Shown in pieces: positions 10,916 to 19,954 of a stretch of 64,000 bases of DNA. Location of the stretch: positions 767,001 to 831,000 of the forward strand of contig NZ_JAMXSR020000002.1 of assembly GCF_024124765.2 (NCBI RefSeq), written 5' to 3'. Positions within the stretch are counted from its first letter, which is position 1. Each line of letters opens with the position of its first letter. The stretch comes from Sphingomonas sp. H160509. Lineage in GTDB: Bacteria; Pseudomonadota; Alphaproteobacteria; Sphingomonadales; Sphingomonadaceae. Position numbers and translations under genes: made by a program. The notes beneath the pieces are model-generated. The model saw nothing but the letters and a program-made list of their open reading frames with translations. It searched no databases and was not told the origin of the DNA.

Positions 10916-12525
10916 TTAGGCCGCCTCTCTCACCTCTGGCGCCGCCTGTCTTACACCCTCGTCGACATGCTCGGCGAACTGGGCGAAGTTTTCCACGAAC
11001 AGGTCGACCAGTTTGGCTGCGGTCGCATCGTACGCGTCCTTGTCCGCCCAGGTCGTCCGCGGATCGAGGATCGCGCTGTCGACCCCGGCACGCTCACCGG
11101 CACCTGGAAACCGAAGTTCGGATCGGTCCGGAACTCGGCATCGTTTAAGCTCCCGTCTAGCGCCGCGTTCAGCAACGCCCGCGTCGCCTTGATCGGCATG
11201 CGGGTGCCGACGCCGTATTTGCCGCCGGTCCAGCCGGTGTTGACCAGCCAGCAATCGACGCCGCCCTTGGCGATCCGCTCCTTCAGCAGGTTGCCGTACA
11301 CCGACGGATGTCGCGGCATGAACGGTGCGCCGAAGCAGGTCGAGAAGGTCGCGTCGGGCTCGGTCACGCCGATCTCGGTCCCAGCGACACGTGCGGTATA
11401 GCCAGAGAGAAAGTGGTACATCGCCTGGTCAGGCGTGAGCTTCGCGATCGGCGGCAGCACGCCGTACGCGTCCGCGGTCAGCATCACGATGTTGCGCGGC
11501 ACCGGCCCCATGTTCTCCGCGGACGCATTCGGGATGAAGTCGATCGGATACGCACCGCGGCTGTTCTCGGCGAGCGTGTGGTCGTCGAGGTCAAGCAGCC
11601 GCGTCGCCGGATCCATCACGACGTTCTCCAGCACCGTGCCGAAGCGCTTCGTCGTCGCGAAGATCTCCGGCTCGGCATCGGCGGAGAGGCGGATCATCTT
11701 GGCGTAGCATCCGCCCTCGAAATTGAAGACGGCGGTGTCGGACCAGCCATGCTCGTCGTCGCCGATCAGCGTCCGGCTGGCATCGGCCGACAGCGTCGTC
11801 TTGCCGGTGCCCGACAGGCCGAAGAACACCGCGGTGTCGCCGTTCGCGCCCATGTTCGCCGAGCAGTGCATCGGCATCACGCCAGTCGGTGGGAGGAGGT
11901 AGTTGAGCAGCCCGAACACCGACTTCTTCATCTCGCCGGCGTATTTGGTGCCGCCGATCAGGATCAGCTTGTCGGTGAAGTTCACCGCGATCACCGTCTC
12001 GCTGCGGCAACCGTGGCGCGCGGGATCGGCACGGAAGCTCGGCAAGTCGACGATCGTGTAGTCCGCTACGAAGTCTTTCAGCGCAGCCTGCTCGGGCCGG
12101 ACCAGCATCGTCCGGATGAACAAATTGTGCCAGGCCAGTTCGGTGACGACGCGAACGTTGACGCGGTGGTCCGCCTGCGACCCACCGTACAAATCCTGCA
12201 CGAACAGCTCGTCCTTGGCGGCGAGCGCGGCGAAGAAATCCTCCTTCAGCGCGGCGAAATGCGCGGGCTCCATCGCCTTGTTGCTCTTGCCCCACCAGAC
12301 CGTCGCGTCGGTCTCGGCATCGCGGACGATGAACTTGTCCTGCGCCGAGCGACCGGTATGCGCGCCCGTCTCGACGACCAGCGGGCCGTCCGCGGACAGC
12401 GTCCCCTCGTTCCGCTCCAGCGCCGCCTCGACGAGCTGCGCGGTGACCAGGTTCCAGTGTAAATTGGCGCGGGTTTCGATCCCCTGCGCGGATAGGCCGA
12501 CGGCCGGAATACGCTCGCTCGACAC
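10916..12525 (-). CDS. pckA: ATP-dependent phosphoenolpyruvate carboxykinase PckA (one apparent frameshift)
   Basis: PckA converts oxaloacetate and ATP to phosphoenolpyruvate, the entry to gluconeogenesis. The protein is about 536 residues. Motifs: substrate and metal site [18 protein letters not shown], the kinase P-loop [11 protein letters not shown], and [20 protein letters not shown]. The frame breaks near the C terminus at the CCCC run 11083-11086. Adding one base gives [17 protein letters not shown] and the usual ending; this is a -1 error, unlike most in the window. The start is GTG at 12525 with AGGAG just upstream. The gene is transcribed away from chvI. Confidence 0.93.
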
Positions 12526-12704
12526 GGGCTCTCTCTCCTAAGTTTTATCGCATACGTATGTATGTCGTTGCGGCCGGCTGTACGGGGCAGTTTTCCACCG
12601 GTCAAATCCACTGATCCGCAGCGCCGTCCCGATACGGCTCTAGTTGAGTGCGGCGGCGGTTTGCCCTACGCCGACACGCCAACGACCGAGGCAAAGCTCC
12701 CCAG

Positions 12705-13412
12705 ATGACGGCAACGATCGCGCTGGTCGACGACGACCGCAACATCCTGACCTCCGTGTCGATCGCGCTGCAGACCGAGGGCTTCGTCACGCGTGTCTAT
12801 TCGGACGGCGAGACCGCTCTGAAGGCGCTGACCGACAACCCGCCCGATCTTGCGGTGTTCGACATCAAGATGCCGCGGATGGACGGGCTCGAACTGCTCC
12901 GTCGGCTGCGCGAGAAGAGCCAGATCCCGGTGATCTTCCTGACCAGCAAGGACGACGAACTCGACGAGGCGCTCGGCCTTGCGATGGGCGCGGACGACTA
13001 CATCGCCAAGCCGTTCTCGCAGCGCCTGCTGATCGCCCGCATCCGCGCGATTTTGCGGCGTACCGAGCTGACGCAGTCGCCGGGCACGGAGACCGAGGCC
13101 GAAGCCGCGGGGCCGCTCGATCGCGGGCGCCTCAGCATGGATCCGGCGCGGCACCGGACGTTATGGGGTGGCGAGCCGGTCACGCTGACTGTTACCGAGT
13201 TCATGATCCTCGAGACGCTCGCGCAACGGCCCGGGATCGTTAAGACACGCAACCAGCTGATGGATGCGGCGTACCAGGACGATATCTATGTCGACGACCG
13301 GACCATCGACAGCCACATAAAGCGACTCCGCCGCAAATTCCGGCAGGTCGACCCAGCCTTCGACGTGATCGAGACATTATATGGTGCCGGGTATCGATTT
13401 TCTGAGGAATGA
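12705..13412 (+). CDS. chvI: Response regulator ChvI (OmpR family)
   Basis: DNA-binding regulator of the ChvG/ChvI pair, which in alphaproteobacteria responds to acid and envelope stress. 235 residues. The receiver domain (1-120) has the acidic pair DDD near residue 10, the phosphoacceptor Asp in [12 protein letters not shown], the conserved Thr/Ser in FLTSKDD and the Lys in IAKPFS. The C-terminal winged helix shows [18 protein letters not shown] and [17 protein letters not shown], typical of OmpR regulators. The start at 12705 fits the family N terminus. The gene precedes and overlaps the kinase gene. Confidence 0.92.
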   Translation: MTATIALVDDDRNILTSVSIALQTEGFVTRVYSDGETALKALTDNPPDLAVFDIKMPRMDGLELLRRLREKSQIPVIFLTSKDDELDEALGLAMGADDYIAKPFSQRLLIARIRAILRRTELTQSPGTETEAEAAGPLDRGRLSMDPARHRTLWGGEPVTLTVTEFMILETLAQRPGIVKTRNQLMDAAYQDDIYVDDRTIDSHIKRLRRKFRQVDPAFDVIETLYGAGYRFSEE

Positions 13413-14965
13413 GCTCGGCGTCGACGGCCGCGATCTCACACTGCGGTGGTCGGGCCAGATCTCGCTCACTCGGCGTATCCTGGCCGTCAACATCTTCGCG
13501 CTGTTGCTGCTCGCGGGCGGGTTCTTCTATCTCGATTCGTATCGCAGCCGGGTGGTCGACAACCGCGTGGCGCAGACCGCGCGTGAAGTACGACTGATCG
13601 GCGAGGCAATCGCCGCGGTCGATCCGGCGTTGCGCGATCCGCTGGTGTTGCGGCTTGCACGCGATACGGGGTCGCGGATTCGACTGTTCGATGCGGCAGG
13701 GCGGACGATCGCCGACAGCCGCGCGCTTGGCTTGCGCAACTTCGTGCTGATGGATCCGGACAAGGAAGACTGGGACCAGACGATCGCCCGGTTTCTCGAC
13801 GCATCGATCGACGTGATCGTGATGGCCCCGCGCCCGCCGCTGTACCGGGAGCGTAGCGGTGCGCAGCAATGGCCCGACGTGAGCGCAGTCCGCGGCCGCA
13901 GCGCCGTCTCCACGACAGTCTGGCGCGCGCCCGACCGGACGCCCGTGCTGACCGCCGCCGCGCCGCTCAGCGCCGGCGGGGTCGTGATGACCACGGTCAA
14001 CGCGCGGGACATCACAAAGACGGTCCGGATCGAGCGGTTCCGGCTCAGCATGGTACTGCTCGGCGTTTCCATCGTCTCGGTCCTGCTGTCGCTGTTCCTA
14101 GCCCGAACGATCGTCCGGCCACTCCGCCGTCTCGCCCGGGCGGCGGTCCGAGTCAGATTAGGTCGTGCACGTGAAGTCGTCGTGCCGCGCCTCCCCTCGC
14201 GCCGTGACGAACTCGGAATGCTCGCGCGCGCGCTTTCGGACATGAGCCTCGCACTCCGCGCTCGCATCGACGCGACCGAGGCGTTCGCCGCGGACGTCAC
14301 GCACGAGATGAAGAACCCCCCTTGCCTCGCTCCGGTCCGCGGTGGAGGGACTGTCGCGCGTGAAGGACCCGGCGCTCCAGGCGCAGTTGCTCGCTATCGT
14401 CCGCGACGACGTACACCGGCTCGACCGGTTGCTCTCCGACATCTCCGAAGCCTCGCGACTCGACGCCCAGCTCAGCCGTGCGAAGTTCGAGCCGGTCGAT
14501 ATCGCCGCGATGATCGACGGCCTGGTCGCGCAACGCGACGCGCGTGGGGTCGAGCGCGGCATCCGCCTCCGGTTCGATCGCAACCCCGACGACCGAACGA
14601 TCATACTCGGCGAAGGCGCGCGGCTTGAACGCGTGTTCGAGAACCTGATCGACAACGCACTCTCCTTCTCGCCCGACGCCGGCCTGATCGCCATCTCCGC
14701 GATCCGGGAAGGCGAGGATCTGGTCATCCGCGTCGAGGACGAAGGCCCCGGCGTTCCCGAGGACGCGCGCGAGGACGTATTCAAGCGGTTCCACTCGGTC
14801 CGCCCCGACAGCGAAACATTCGGGCAGCATTCCGGCCTCGGCCTCGCAATCGCGCGCACCATCGTCGACGGACACCAGGGAGCGATCTTCGTCGAATCGC
14901 GTGAGGACAGGCTTGATGGCGCGCGCTTTGTCGTAAGGCTACCGCTCGCCGAATTGACGGAGTAA
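13381..14965 (+). CDS. chvG: Sensor histidine kinase ChvG (one apparent frameshift)
   Basis: Membrane sensor kinase partner of ChvI. Transmembrane segments at about residues 34-52 ([19 protein letters not shown]) and 225-245 flank a periplasmic sensor domain. HAMP follows, then the phosphorylated His in [17 protein letters not shown], and ATPase boxes N ([13 protein letters not shown]), G1 (VEDEGPGVP) and G2 (GLGLAIAR). The frame breaks at the six-C run 14316-14321 right after the H-box; five Cs restore it, giving about 527 residues. The start is uncertain: ATG 13381 lies 32 bases inside chvI, while ATG 13409 overlaps the chvI stop but is in another frame. Confidence 0.9.
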
Positions 14966-14974
14966 GGACGCCGC

Positions 14975-15406
14975 GTGGTCGTCCCCTCCTCCGACAGGCT
15001 CCACGCCACCACGGTCGCCATCGACGGCATGGCCGTGTTGATCGAAGGCGCATCGGGATCGGGCAAGTCCGACCTCGCGCTGCGCCTGATCGACCGTGGC
15101 GCGATCCTCGTCAGCGACGACCAGACGCTAGTGGTCCGCGACGGCGAAACCTTGCTCGCGCGTGCACCGATGACGATCGCAGGACGGATCGAAGTCCGCG
15201 GAATCGGCATCCTTGCCATGCCCTATGTAGAGGACGTACCGGTCGCCCTGCTCGTCCACCTCGGTGGCGCGACCGAACGGATGCCCGACCGCCGCGCGCG
15301 GAAAATCGCCGGGGTCGACGTCCGCGAGGTCGCGATCGCCCCCTTTGAAGCCTCCGCCCCGATCAAAGTCGAACTCGCATTGCGCAATCCGGAGCCCATA
15401 GAATGA
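14975..15406 (+). CDS. hprK: HPr kinase/phosphorylase, short alphaproteobacterial form
   Basis: HprK phosphorylates a serine of HPr and can reverse the reaction, tying PTS state to metabolism. The 143 residues cover only the C-terminal kinase domain: Walker A in IEGASGSGKSDLALRLIDRG, the acid pair LVSDDQT, and the HprK signature EVRGIGILAMPYVED. The N-terminal domain of Bacillus HprK is missing, as is normal in this class. The start is GTG 14975, nine bases after chvG ends. The TGA overlaps the rapZ ATG (ATGA). Confidence 0.9.
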   Translation: MVVPSSDRLHATTVAIDGMAVLIEGASGSGKSDLALRLIDRGAILVSDDQTLVVRDGETLLARAPMTIAGRIEVRGIGILAMPYVEDVPVALLVHLGGATERMPDRRARKIAGVDVREVAIAPFEASAPIKVELALRNPEPIE

Positions 15407-16318
15407 CGCGTCCCAAGGACATCCTGCTCGTCACCGGCATGTCCGGGGCGGGCAAGTCCACCGTCCTCAAGACGCTGGAGGATCTCGGCTGGGAAGTGGT
15501 CGACAATCTTCCGCTGTTGCTGCTCGACCGCCTACTCGACGCGCCGCTCCCCGAAGGATCGACCAACGACTCGCAGCCGCTCGCGATCGGCATCGGCGCC
15601 CGCACGCGCGACTTCGACCCCGAACGGATCGTCGGCCGCATCCGTGATCTCCGCGACCGTCATGGGCTCGAGATCGGAATGCTGTTCCTCGACTGCTCGG
15701 GCGCCGAACTCGAGCGGCGTTATTCCGAGACCCGACGCCGCCATCCACTCGCACTAGACCGTCCCGCAAACGACGGGATCAGCCGCGAGCGCGAGCTGCT
15801 CGCGCCACTTCGCGACTGGGCGAACCGCCTGATCGATACGACCGACATGGCCGCCAACGAACTCGCGCAACAGATCCGCGCGAGCTTTGCGAGCGGGGAA
15901 CTCGGCGCGCCGACGCTGTCGATCCGCTCGTTCGGTTTCGCCCGCGGCCTGCCCCGCAACGCCGACCTCGTGTTCGACATGCGCTTCCTCCGCAATCCGC
16001 ACTGGGACCCGAAGTTGCGCCCCGGCACCGGGCTGGATGCGGACGTGTCCGCCTACATCATGGACGACCCCGCCTATGAAGCCGCGGTAAGTCGGATCGA
16101 GGAGCTACTGATACTGTTGCTTCCGCGCTACAGGGCGGAAGGCAAGTCCTATGTCACCGTCGCGTTCGGGTGTACCGGAGGGAGACACCGGTCGGTCCAC
16201 GTCGCTGACCGCGTGGCGCGACGGTTGCGCGACGCGGGATTTTCGCCCAGTATCGCACACCGCGACCTGGGGGGCCGCTCCACAAGATGCGCTCGAAGGA
16301 TCACCGGTCGTCTTATGA
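15403..16318 (+). CDS. rapZ: RNase adapter / nucleotide-binding protein RapZ (one apparent frameshift)
   Basis: RapZ family (YvcJ/YhbJ) P-loop protein; in E. coli it steers small-RNA decay controlling glucosamine-6-phosphate synthase. Walker A is VTGMSGAGKSTVLKTLEDLG. The C-terminal domain keeps SFGFARGLPRNADLVFDMRF, LRNPHWDP and the FGCTGGRHRSVHVAD motif. The frame breaks at the six-G run 16269-16274; dropping one G changes the tail to DLGAAPQDALEGSPVVL with a TGA at 16316-16318, giving about 304 residues. As written, the frame runs on to 16332 with an unrelated tail. Confidence 0.9.
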
Positions 16319-16333
16319 GTATGAAACGCTGAC

Positions 16334-16741
16334 ATGATCGGCCTTGTTCTGGTAACGCACGGTCGACTGGCCGAGGAATTCGTTCGCGCGATGATCCATG
16401 TCGTCGGCCCGCAGGAGCGCGTCGCGCCGATCGCGATCGGTCCCGACGACGACATGGAGGAGCGCCGCGCGGATATCGCCGCCGCCATCCAGGCGGTAGA
16501 TGTCGGGCGCGGCGTGATCGTGCTGACGGACCTGTTCGGCGGCACCCCGTCCAATCTTGCCATCTCGCTCATGGAGCGCGGGCGGATCGAAGTGATCGCG
16601 GGCATGAACCTGCCGATGCTGATCCGGCTCGGGTCGGCGCGAAAGTCGATGACCGTCGTCGCGGCGGTTGCTGCAGCGCGTGAGGCCGGGCGCAAATACA
16701 TTTCGGTAGCCTCCGAGGTTCTCGGCGAGGCCGCGGCGTGA
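16334..16741 (+). CDS. PTS mannose-family EIIA domain protein
   Basis: A stand-alone EIIA of the mannose type, 135 residues, starting MIGLVLVTHGRLAEEF with the phosphorylatable His at residue 9. The ILTDLFGGTPSNLA motif is conserved. No EIIB or EIIC is present, so it is unlikely to move sugar. In alphaproteobacteria this protein is phosphorylated by HPr and serves regulation. It overlaps the HPr gene by GTGA. Frame intact. Confidence 0.92.
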   Translation: MIGLVLVTHGRLAEEFVRAMIHVVGPQERVAPIAIGPDDDMEERRADIAAAIQAVDVGRGVIVLTDLFGGTPSNLAISLMERGRIEVIAGMNLPMLIRLGSARKSMTVVAAVAAAREAGRKYISVASEVLGEAAA

Positions 16742-17013
16742 GCGAGGTCTCGCGCACCGTCCAGATCACCAACCGTCGTGGGCTGCACGCGCGTGCGAGT
16801 GCCAAGTTCGTGACGCTGGCCTCGTCGCATCCGGTCGAGGTCAGCGTGACCAAGGACGGGTCGGATCACGTCACCGGCACCTCGATCATGGGATTGATGA
16901 TGCTGGGTGCGGCGATGGGCGACGCGATCACGATCAGCGCGAGCGGCGATGGCGCGGAACATACCGTCGCCGCGCTCGCCGAACTGGTCGAGGCGAAGTT
17001 CGGCGAGGATTGA
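16738..17013 (+). CDS. HPr phosphocarrier protein
   Basis: HPr, 91 residues, passes phosphate from enzyme I to EIIA. The active His is His17 in RRGLHARASAKFV, and the regulatory Ser, the target of HprK, is in TGTSIMGLMMLGA near residue 49. Having both sites fits the hprK gene upstream. The start is GTG 16738, overlapping the EIIA stop. Enzyme I is not in the window. Confidence 0.93.
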   Translation: MSEVSRTVQITNRRGLHARASAKFVTLASSHPVEVSVTKDGSDHVTGTSIMGLMMLGAAMGDAITISASGDGAEHTVAALAELVEAKFGED

Positions 17014-17015
17014 CG

Positions 17016-17115
17016 ATCTTCCCCCTCCCGCTTGCGGGAGGGGTCGGGGGAGGGCATGAGCGACGGCGTGTTTACAAACCCCTCCCCCACCCCTCCCGCA
17101 AGCGGAAGGGGCGCT
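17016..17115. repeat. Family A inverted repeat after HPr gene
   Basis: CCCCTCCCGCTTGCGGGAGGGG and its partner about 40 bases on, near 17023-17044 and 17080-17111. It lies between HPr and the following methyltransferase on the same strand, so it may attenuate read-through. Confidence 0.7.
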
Positions 17116-17117
17116 AG

Positions 17118-17933
17118 ATGCCCCGCGAGATAACCGCCTTTTCGAACCCGCTGATCAAGTACGTCCGCGACCTGCGCGACAAGCGGCATCGGCGTGCGGC
17201 CAAGCAGTTTCTCGCTGAGGGCCTGCGCATCCTCACCGAAGCGCGAGAAACCGGCCGCCTGCCCCGCACGCTGTTCTACGCAGCGGCGAGTGCGAACCAT
17301 CCCCTCGTCCACGCGCTGTCGATGGACGTCGAGGATGCCGGCGGTGATTCGATTCAGACCACGCCGGATATTCTCTCGAAGCTGTCCGGCAAGGACAACC
17401 CGCAGGCGGTCGTCGGTGTTTTCGACGAGTTCGACGCGACGCTCGAAGACGTCGATCGCACCACCTCCGGCATCTGGCTGGTCGCCGAACGGCTGCGCGA
17501 TCCGGGCAATCTCGGCACGATCCTGCGTACCGGCGATGCGGTCGGCGCGGGCGGACTGATCCTGATCGGCGAGTCGGTCGACCCCTTTTCGGTCGAGGCG
17601 GTCCGCGCGAGCATGGGTGCGCTGTTCACGATTCCTGTCGTGAAGACGGAGTGGGAGCTATTCCACACCTGGTTGCGCACCGGCCCCGGCCAACTGGTTG
17701 GTCTCAGCCTCGATACCGACACCGATTACCGGGCGGCGACCTATACCGGCCCGACCTTCCTGCTCACGGGCAACGAAGCGCAGGGCATGCCGCCCGAGAT
17801 GGCCAAGGCGTGCGACGTGCTGGTCAAGATCCCGATGCTCGGCAAGGCAGACAGCCTCAATGCCGCCGTCGCGACCGCCGTGATGGCCTATGAAGTGCTA
17901 GCCCGGCAGGAAAAACCTGCTCTCCTGGCCTGA
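17118..17933 (+). CDS. SpoU/TrmH-type RNA 2'-O-methyltransferase
   Basis: A SPOUT-fold RNA ribose methyltransferase of 271 residues. The N-terminal substrate-binding domain (about 1-100) starts FSNPLIKYVRDLRDKRHRR. The three knot motifs are clear: motif 1 AERLRDPGNLGTILRTGDA, motif 2 FLLTGNEAQGMPPE, motif 3 IPMLGKADSLNAAVATAV. The knot forms the SAM site, and these enzymes work as dimers. The exact RNA target (rRNA or tRNA) cannot be told from sequence alone. Frame intact. The start ATG at 17118 follows directly after a repeat. Confidence 0.88.
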   Translation: MPREITAFSNPLIKYVRDLRDKRHRRAAKQFLAEGLRILTEARETGRLPRTLFYAAASANHPLVHALSMDVEDAGGDSIQTTPDILSKLSGKDNPQAVVGVFDEFDATLEDVDRTTSGIWLVAERLRDPGNLGTILRTGDAVGAGGLILIGESVDPFSVEAVRASMGALFTIPVVKTEWELFHTWLRTGPGQLVGLSLDTDTDYRAATYTGPTFLLTGNEAQGMPPEMAKACDVLVKIPMLGKADSLNAAVATAVMAYEVLARQEKPALLA

Positions 17934-18034
17934 ACCGTTAATTTTGCCCGATTGGCGATGCTTAGCGAGTCCGGTTCAGCTAAGGGAGAGCTACGTCGTG
18001 CGAAAGCATCGACCAGATACAAGACAGGACGATT

Positions 18035-19525
18035 ATGGCTCGCGGTTTCGATGATGGACGAATGAAGACTGGCGTGATCCGGTCGGTGCTCGCGGCAACA
18101 CCGCTGTTGATGGCGACCGCGTCGTTCGCGCAGGTTACGCCGCCGCCGGTCGTTCCGACCACGCCCGCTGCAATGCCTACGCCGACGCTCGCGCCGCCGG
18201 TAATCACCGTGCCGCCGTTGAGCGACCCGCAGGCCGCGCTGCTCGACAGGCTGCTCAATGGCGACATCGTCGCGCAGGGCCTGAAGTCGGCCGCAACCGC
18301 GTCGACCACCGCGCCGAGCAAGGACGAACTCGTCCGCGCGGCACTCGATCATGCGCGCGCGGTGCATGCCGGGCGGCTGAGCGAAGCCGACTTCCAGCGG
18401 GATTGGGGCCTGCGTCCACCGGCCTATGATCCGACGCCTGCCTTTGCCGACGCCGTGCGTCTAGACCGGATCGCGGCGTGGTTCGCATCATTGCCACCGC
18501 CTTATGCAGGGTATGACGGCCTGCGGAAGGGCCTCCAGAACTATCGCTCGATCGCGTCTGCTGGGGGGTGGGCACCGCTCGCGTCCGGTCCCGACTTCAC
18601 GATCGGCGCGACCGGTCCTCGCGTGATCGCGCTGCGCAAGCGTCTCGCGGCGGAGGACAAGGACGTCTCGACCAGCGGCGACCGGTTCGACGCGCCGCTG
18701 GTCGAAGCAGTACGCCGTGCCCAGCGTCGCTATGGCCTCAACCCCAGCGGGATCGTGTCGACGCAGACGCTCGCCGCGCTCAACGTCACCGCCGGCGGCC
18801 GCGTGCGCCAGATCATGGCGAACATGGAGCGCTGGCGCTGGCTGCCGCAGGACCTGCCGCGCGACCGTATCCAGGTGAACATTGCCGCGGCCGTGCTGAC
18901 GGTGTTTGACGGCGATACCCCCGTGCAATCGATGCGCGCAGTCACAGGCCGTCCGGGCGACGAGACGCCGATGCTGTCCTCGACGATCCACAGCATCGTG
19001 ATCAATCCGCCGTGGAACGTGCCGACGTCGATCGCGACCAAGGAGCTATGGCCGAAGGAGCGCGCCAACCCGGGCTATTTCAAGCGCAACGGCATCAAGG
19101 TGATCGACGGCACGCGGTTGCAGCAGCAGGCCGGTGACCAGAGCGCACTGGGCCGGTTCAAGTTCGATTTCGCCAACGACTATTCGGTCTATCTCCACGA
19201 TACGCCGAGCCGTGCGAAGTTCGCGAGCTTCAGCCGGCTTGCGAGCCATGGCTGCGTTCGCCTTGAAAAGCCTGAGGAACTCGCCGACCTGCTGCTCAAG
19301 GGTGATCCTGCCTGGACGCCCGAGATGGTCGATGCCGCAGTCGCCAAGGGTGACACGGTCCGTGCTCGCCTGACCAAGCCGGTGTCGGTGTATCTGCTCT
19401 ACTGGACCGCATTTGCCAGCGGCAACGGCCAGATGAACTTCCGCGCCGATCCCTATAACTGGGACGGCACCCTCGCTTCCAAGATCGAGGCGCGCACGGC
19501 TCGCCAGACGATCGCCGCTCGTTGA
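18035..19525 (+). CDS. L,D-transpeptidase (YcbB-like) with peptidoglycan-binding domain
   Basis: Periplasmic enzyme making 3-3 peptidoglycan cross-links or attaching proteins to the wall. 496 residues. A signal peptide (VLAATPLLMATASFAQ) precedes a Pro-rich stretch, a helical substrate-like domain (about 60-180), a PG-binding-1 domain (TIGATGPRVIALRKRLAAE.., about 187-250) and the YkuD catalytic domain (about 280-420) with RLASHGCVRLEKPEELADLL carrying catalytic His and Cys. The order matches YcbB/LdtD. AGGA stands just before ATG 18035; ATG 18062 is an alternative. A lipoprotein gene follows 11 bases later. Confidence 0.9.
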   Translation: MARGFDDGRMKTGVIRSVLAATPLLMATASFAQVTPPPVVPTTPAAMPTPTLAPPVITVPPLSDPQAALLDRLLNGDIVAQGLKSAATASTTAPSKDELVRAALDHARAVHAGRLSEADFQRDWGLRPPAYDPTPAFADAVRLDRIAAWFASLPPPYAGYDGLRKGLQNYRSIASAGGWAPLASGPDFTIGATGPRVIALRKRLAAEDKDVSTSGDRFDAPLVEAVRRAQRRYGLNPSGIVSTQTLAALNVTAGGRVRQIMANMERWRWLPQDLPRDRIQVNIAAAVLTVFDGDTPVQSMRAVTGRPGDETPMLSSTIHSIVINPPWNVPTSIATKELWPKERANPGYFKRNGIKVIDGTRLQQQAGDQSALGRFKFDFANDYSVYLHDTPSRAKFASFSRLASHGCVRLEKPEELADLLLKGDPAWTPEMVDAAVAKGDTVRARLTKPVSVYLLYWTAFASGNGQMNFRADPYNWDGTLASKIEARTARQTIAAR

Positions 19526-19536
19526 GAGGACCAGAC

Positions 19537-19881
19537 ATGACGATTTCCAACCGCACGCGTACCGCCATTGCCGGCGGCCTGCTTGCCGCAATGACCATGG
19601 CCGGCTGCTCGCGCTCGGAGCCCGATCAGCCGCCGACCGATACCAATATGGTCGAGGATACCGGCGTCACCGAGTCCGAAGCGGCGCCGACGCCCGCGCC
19701 GGCGCCGGTCGAGACTGCACCGGTCGAGACTCCCCCGACGGTGAACGCCGTCGAGCCGGAACGCGAACCGCCGGTCGCGCCCGACGAGCAGATGCGCGAC
19801 GACGCCGATGCGACGGGTATGACGGCACGCGTGACGCGCGACGAAGCGCCGGTCGAGAACGACACCGTTCCTCAGCAGTAA
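19537..19881 (+). CDS. Small Pro/Glu-rich lipoprotein of unknown function
   Basis: About 114 residues. A lipoprotein signal peptide (AIAGGLLAAMTMAGC) ends in a lipobox with Cys near residue 26. The mature part is low complexity, rich in Pro, Ala, Glu, Val and Thr (APAPAPVETAPVETPPTV), with no fold recognised. GAGAGG lies just before ATG 19537. It follows the L,D-transpeptidase at 11 bases and may be co-expressed with it, so a cell-envelope role is likely but unproven. Confidence 0.75.
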   Translation: MTISNRTRTAIAGGLLAAMTMAGCSRSEPDQPPTDTNMVEDTGVTESEAAPTPAPAPVETAPVETPPTVNAVEPEREPPVAPDEQMRDDADATGMTARVTRDEAPVENDTVPQQ

Positions 19882-19896
19882 GCAAAACTATTCTAC

Positions 19897-19949
19897 AACA
19901 GCGGCTTGGCAGCGTTACCTCGGTGGAGCTGCCAAGCCTGTACGCTGTT
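19897..19949. terminator. Bidirectional hairpin terminator
   Basis: AACAGCG-GCTTGGCAG ... CTGCCAAGC-(5 nt)-CGCTGTT forms a 9-bp perfect stem extended by a second 7-bp stem. It sits between the lipoprotein gene (+) and the converging SulP gene (-). Confidence 0.65.
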
Positions 19950-19954
19950 AGACG

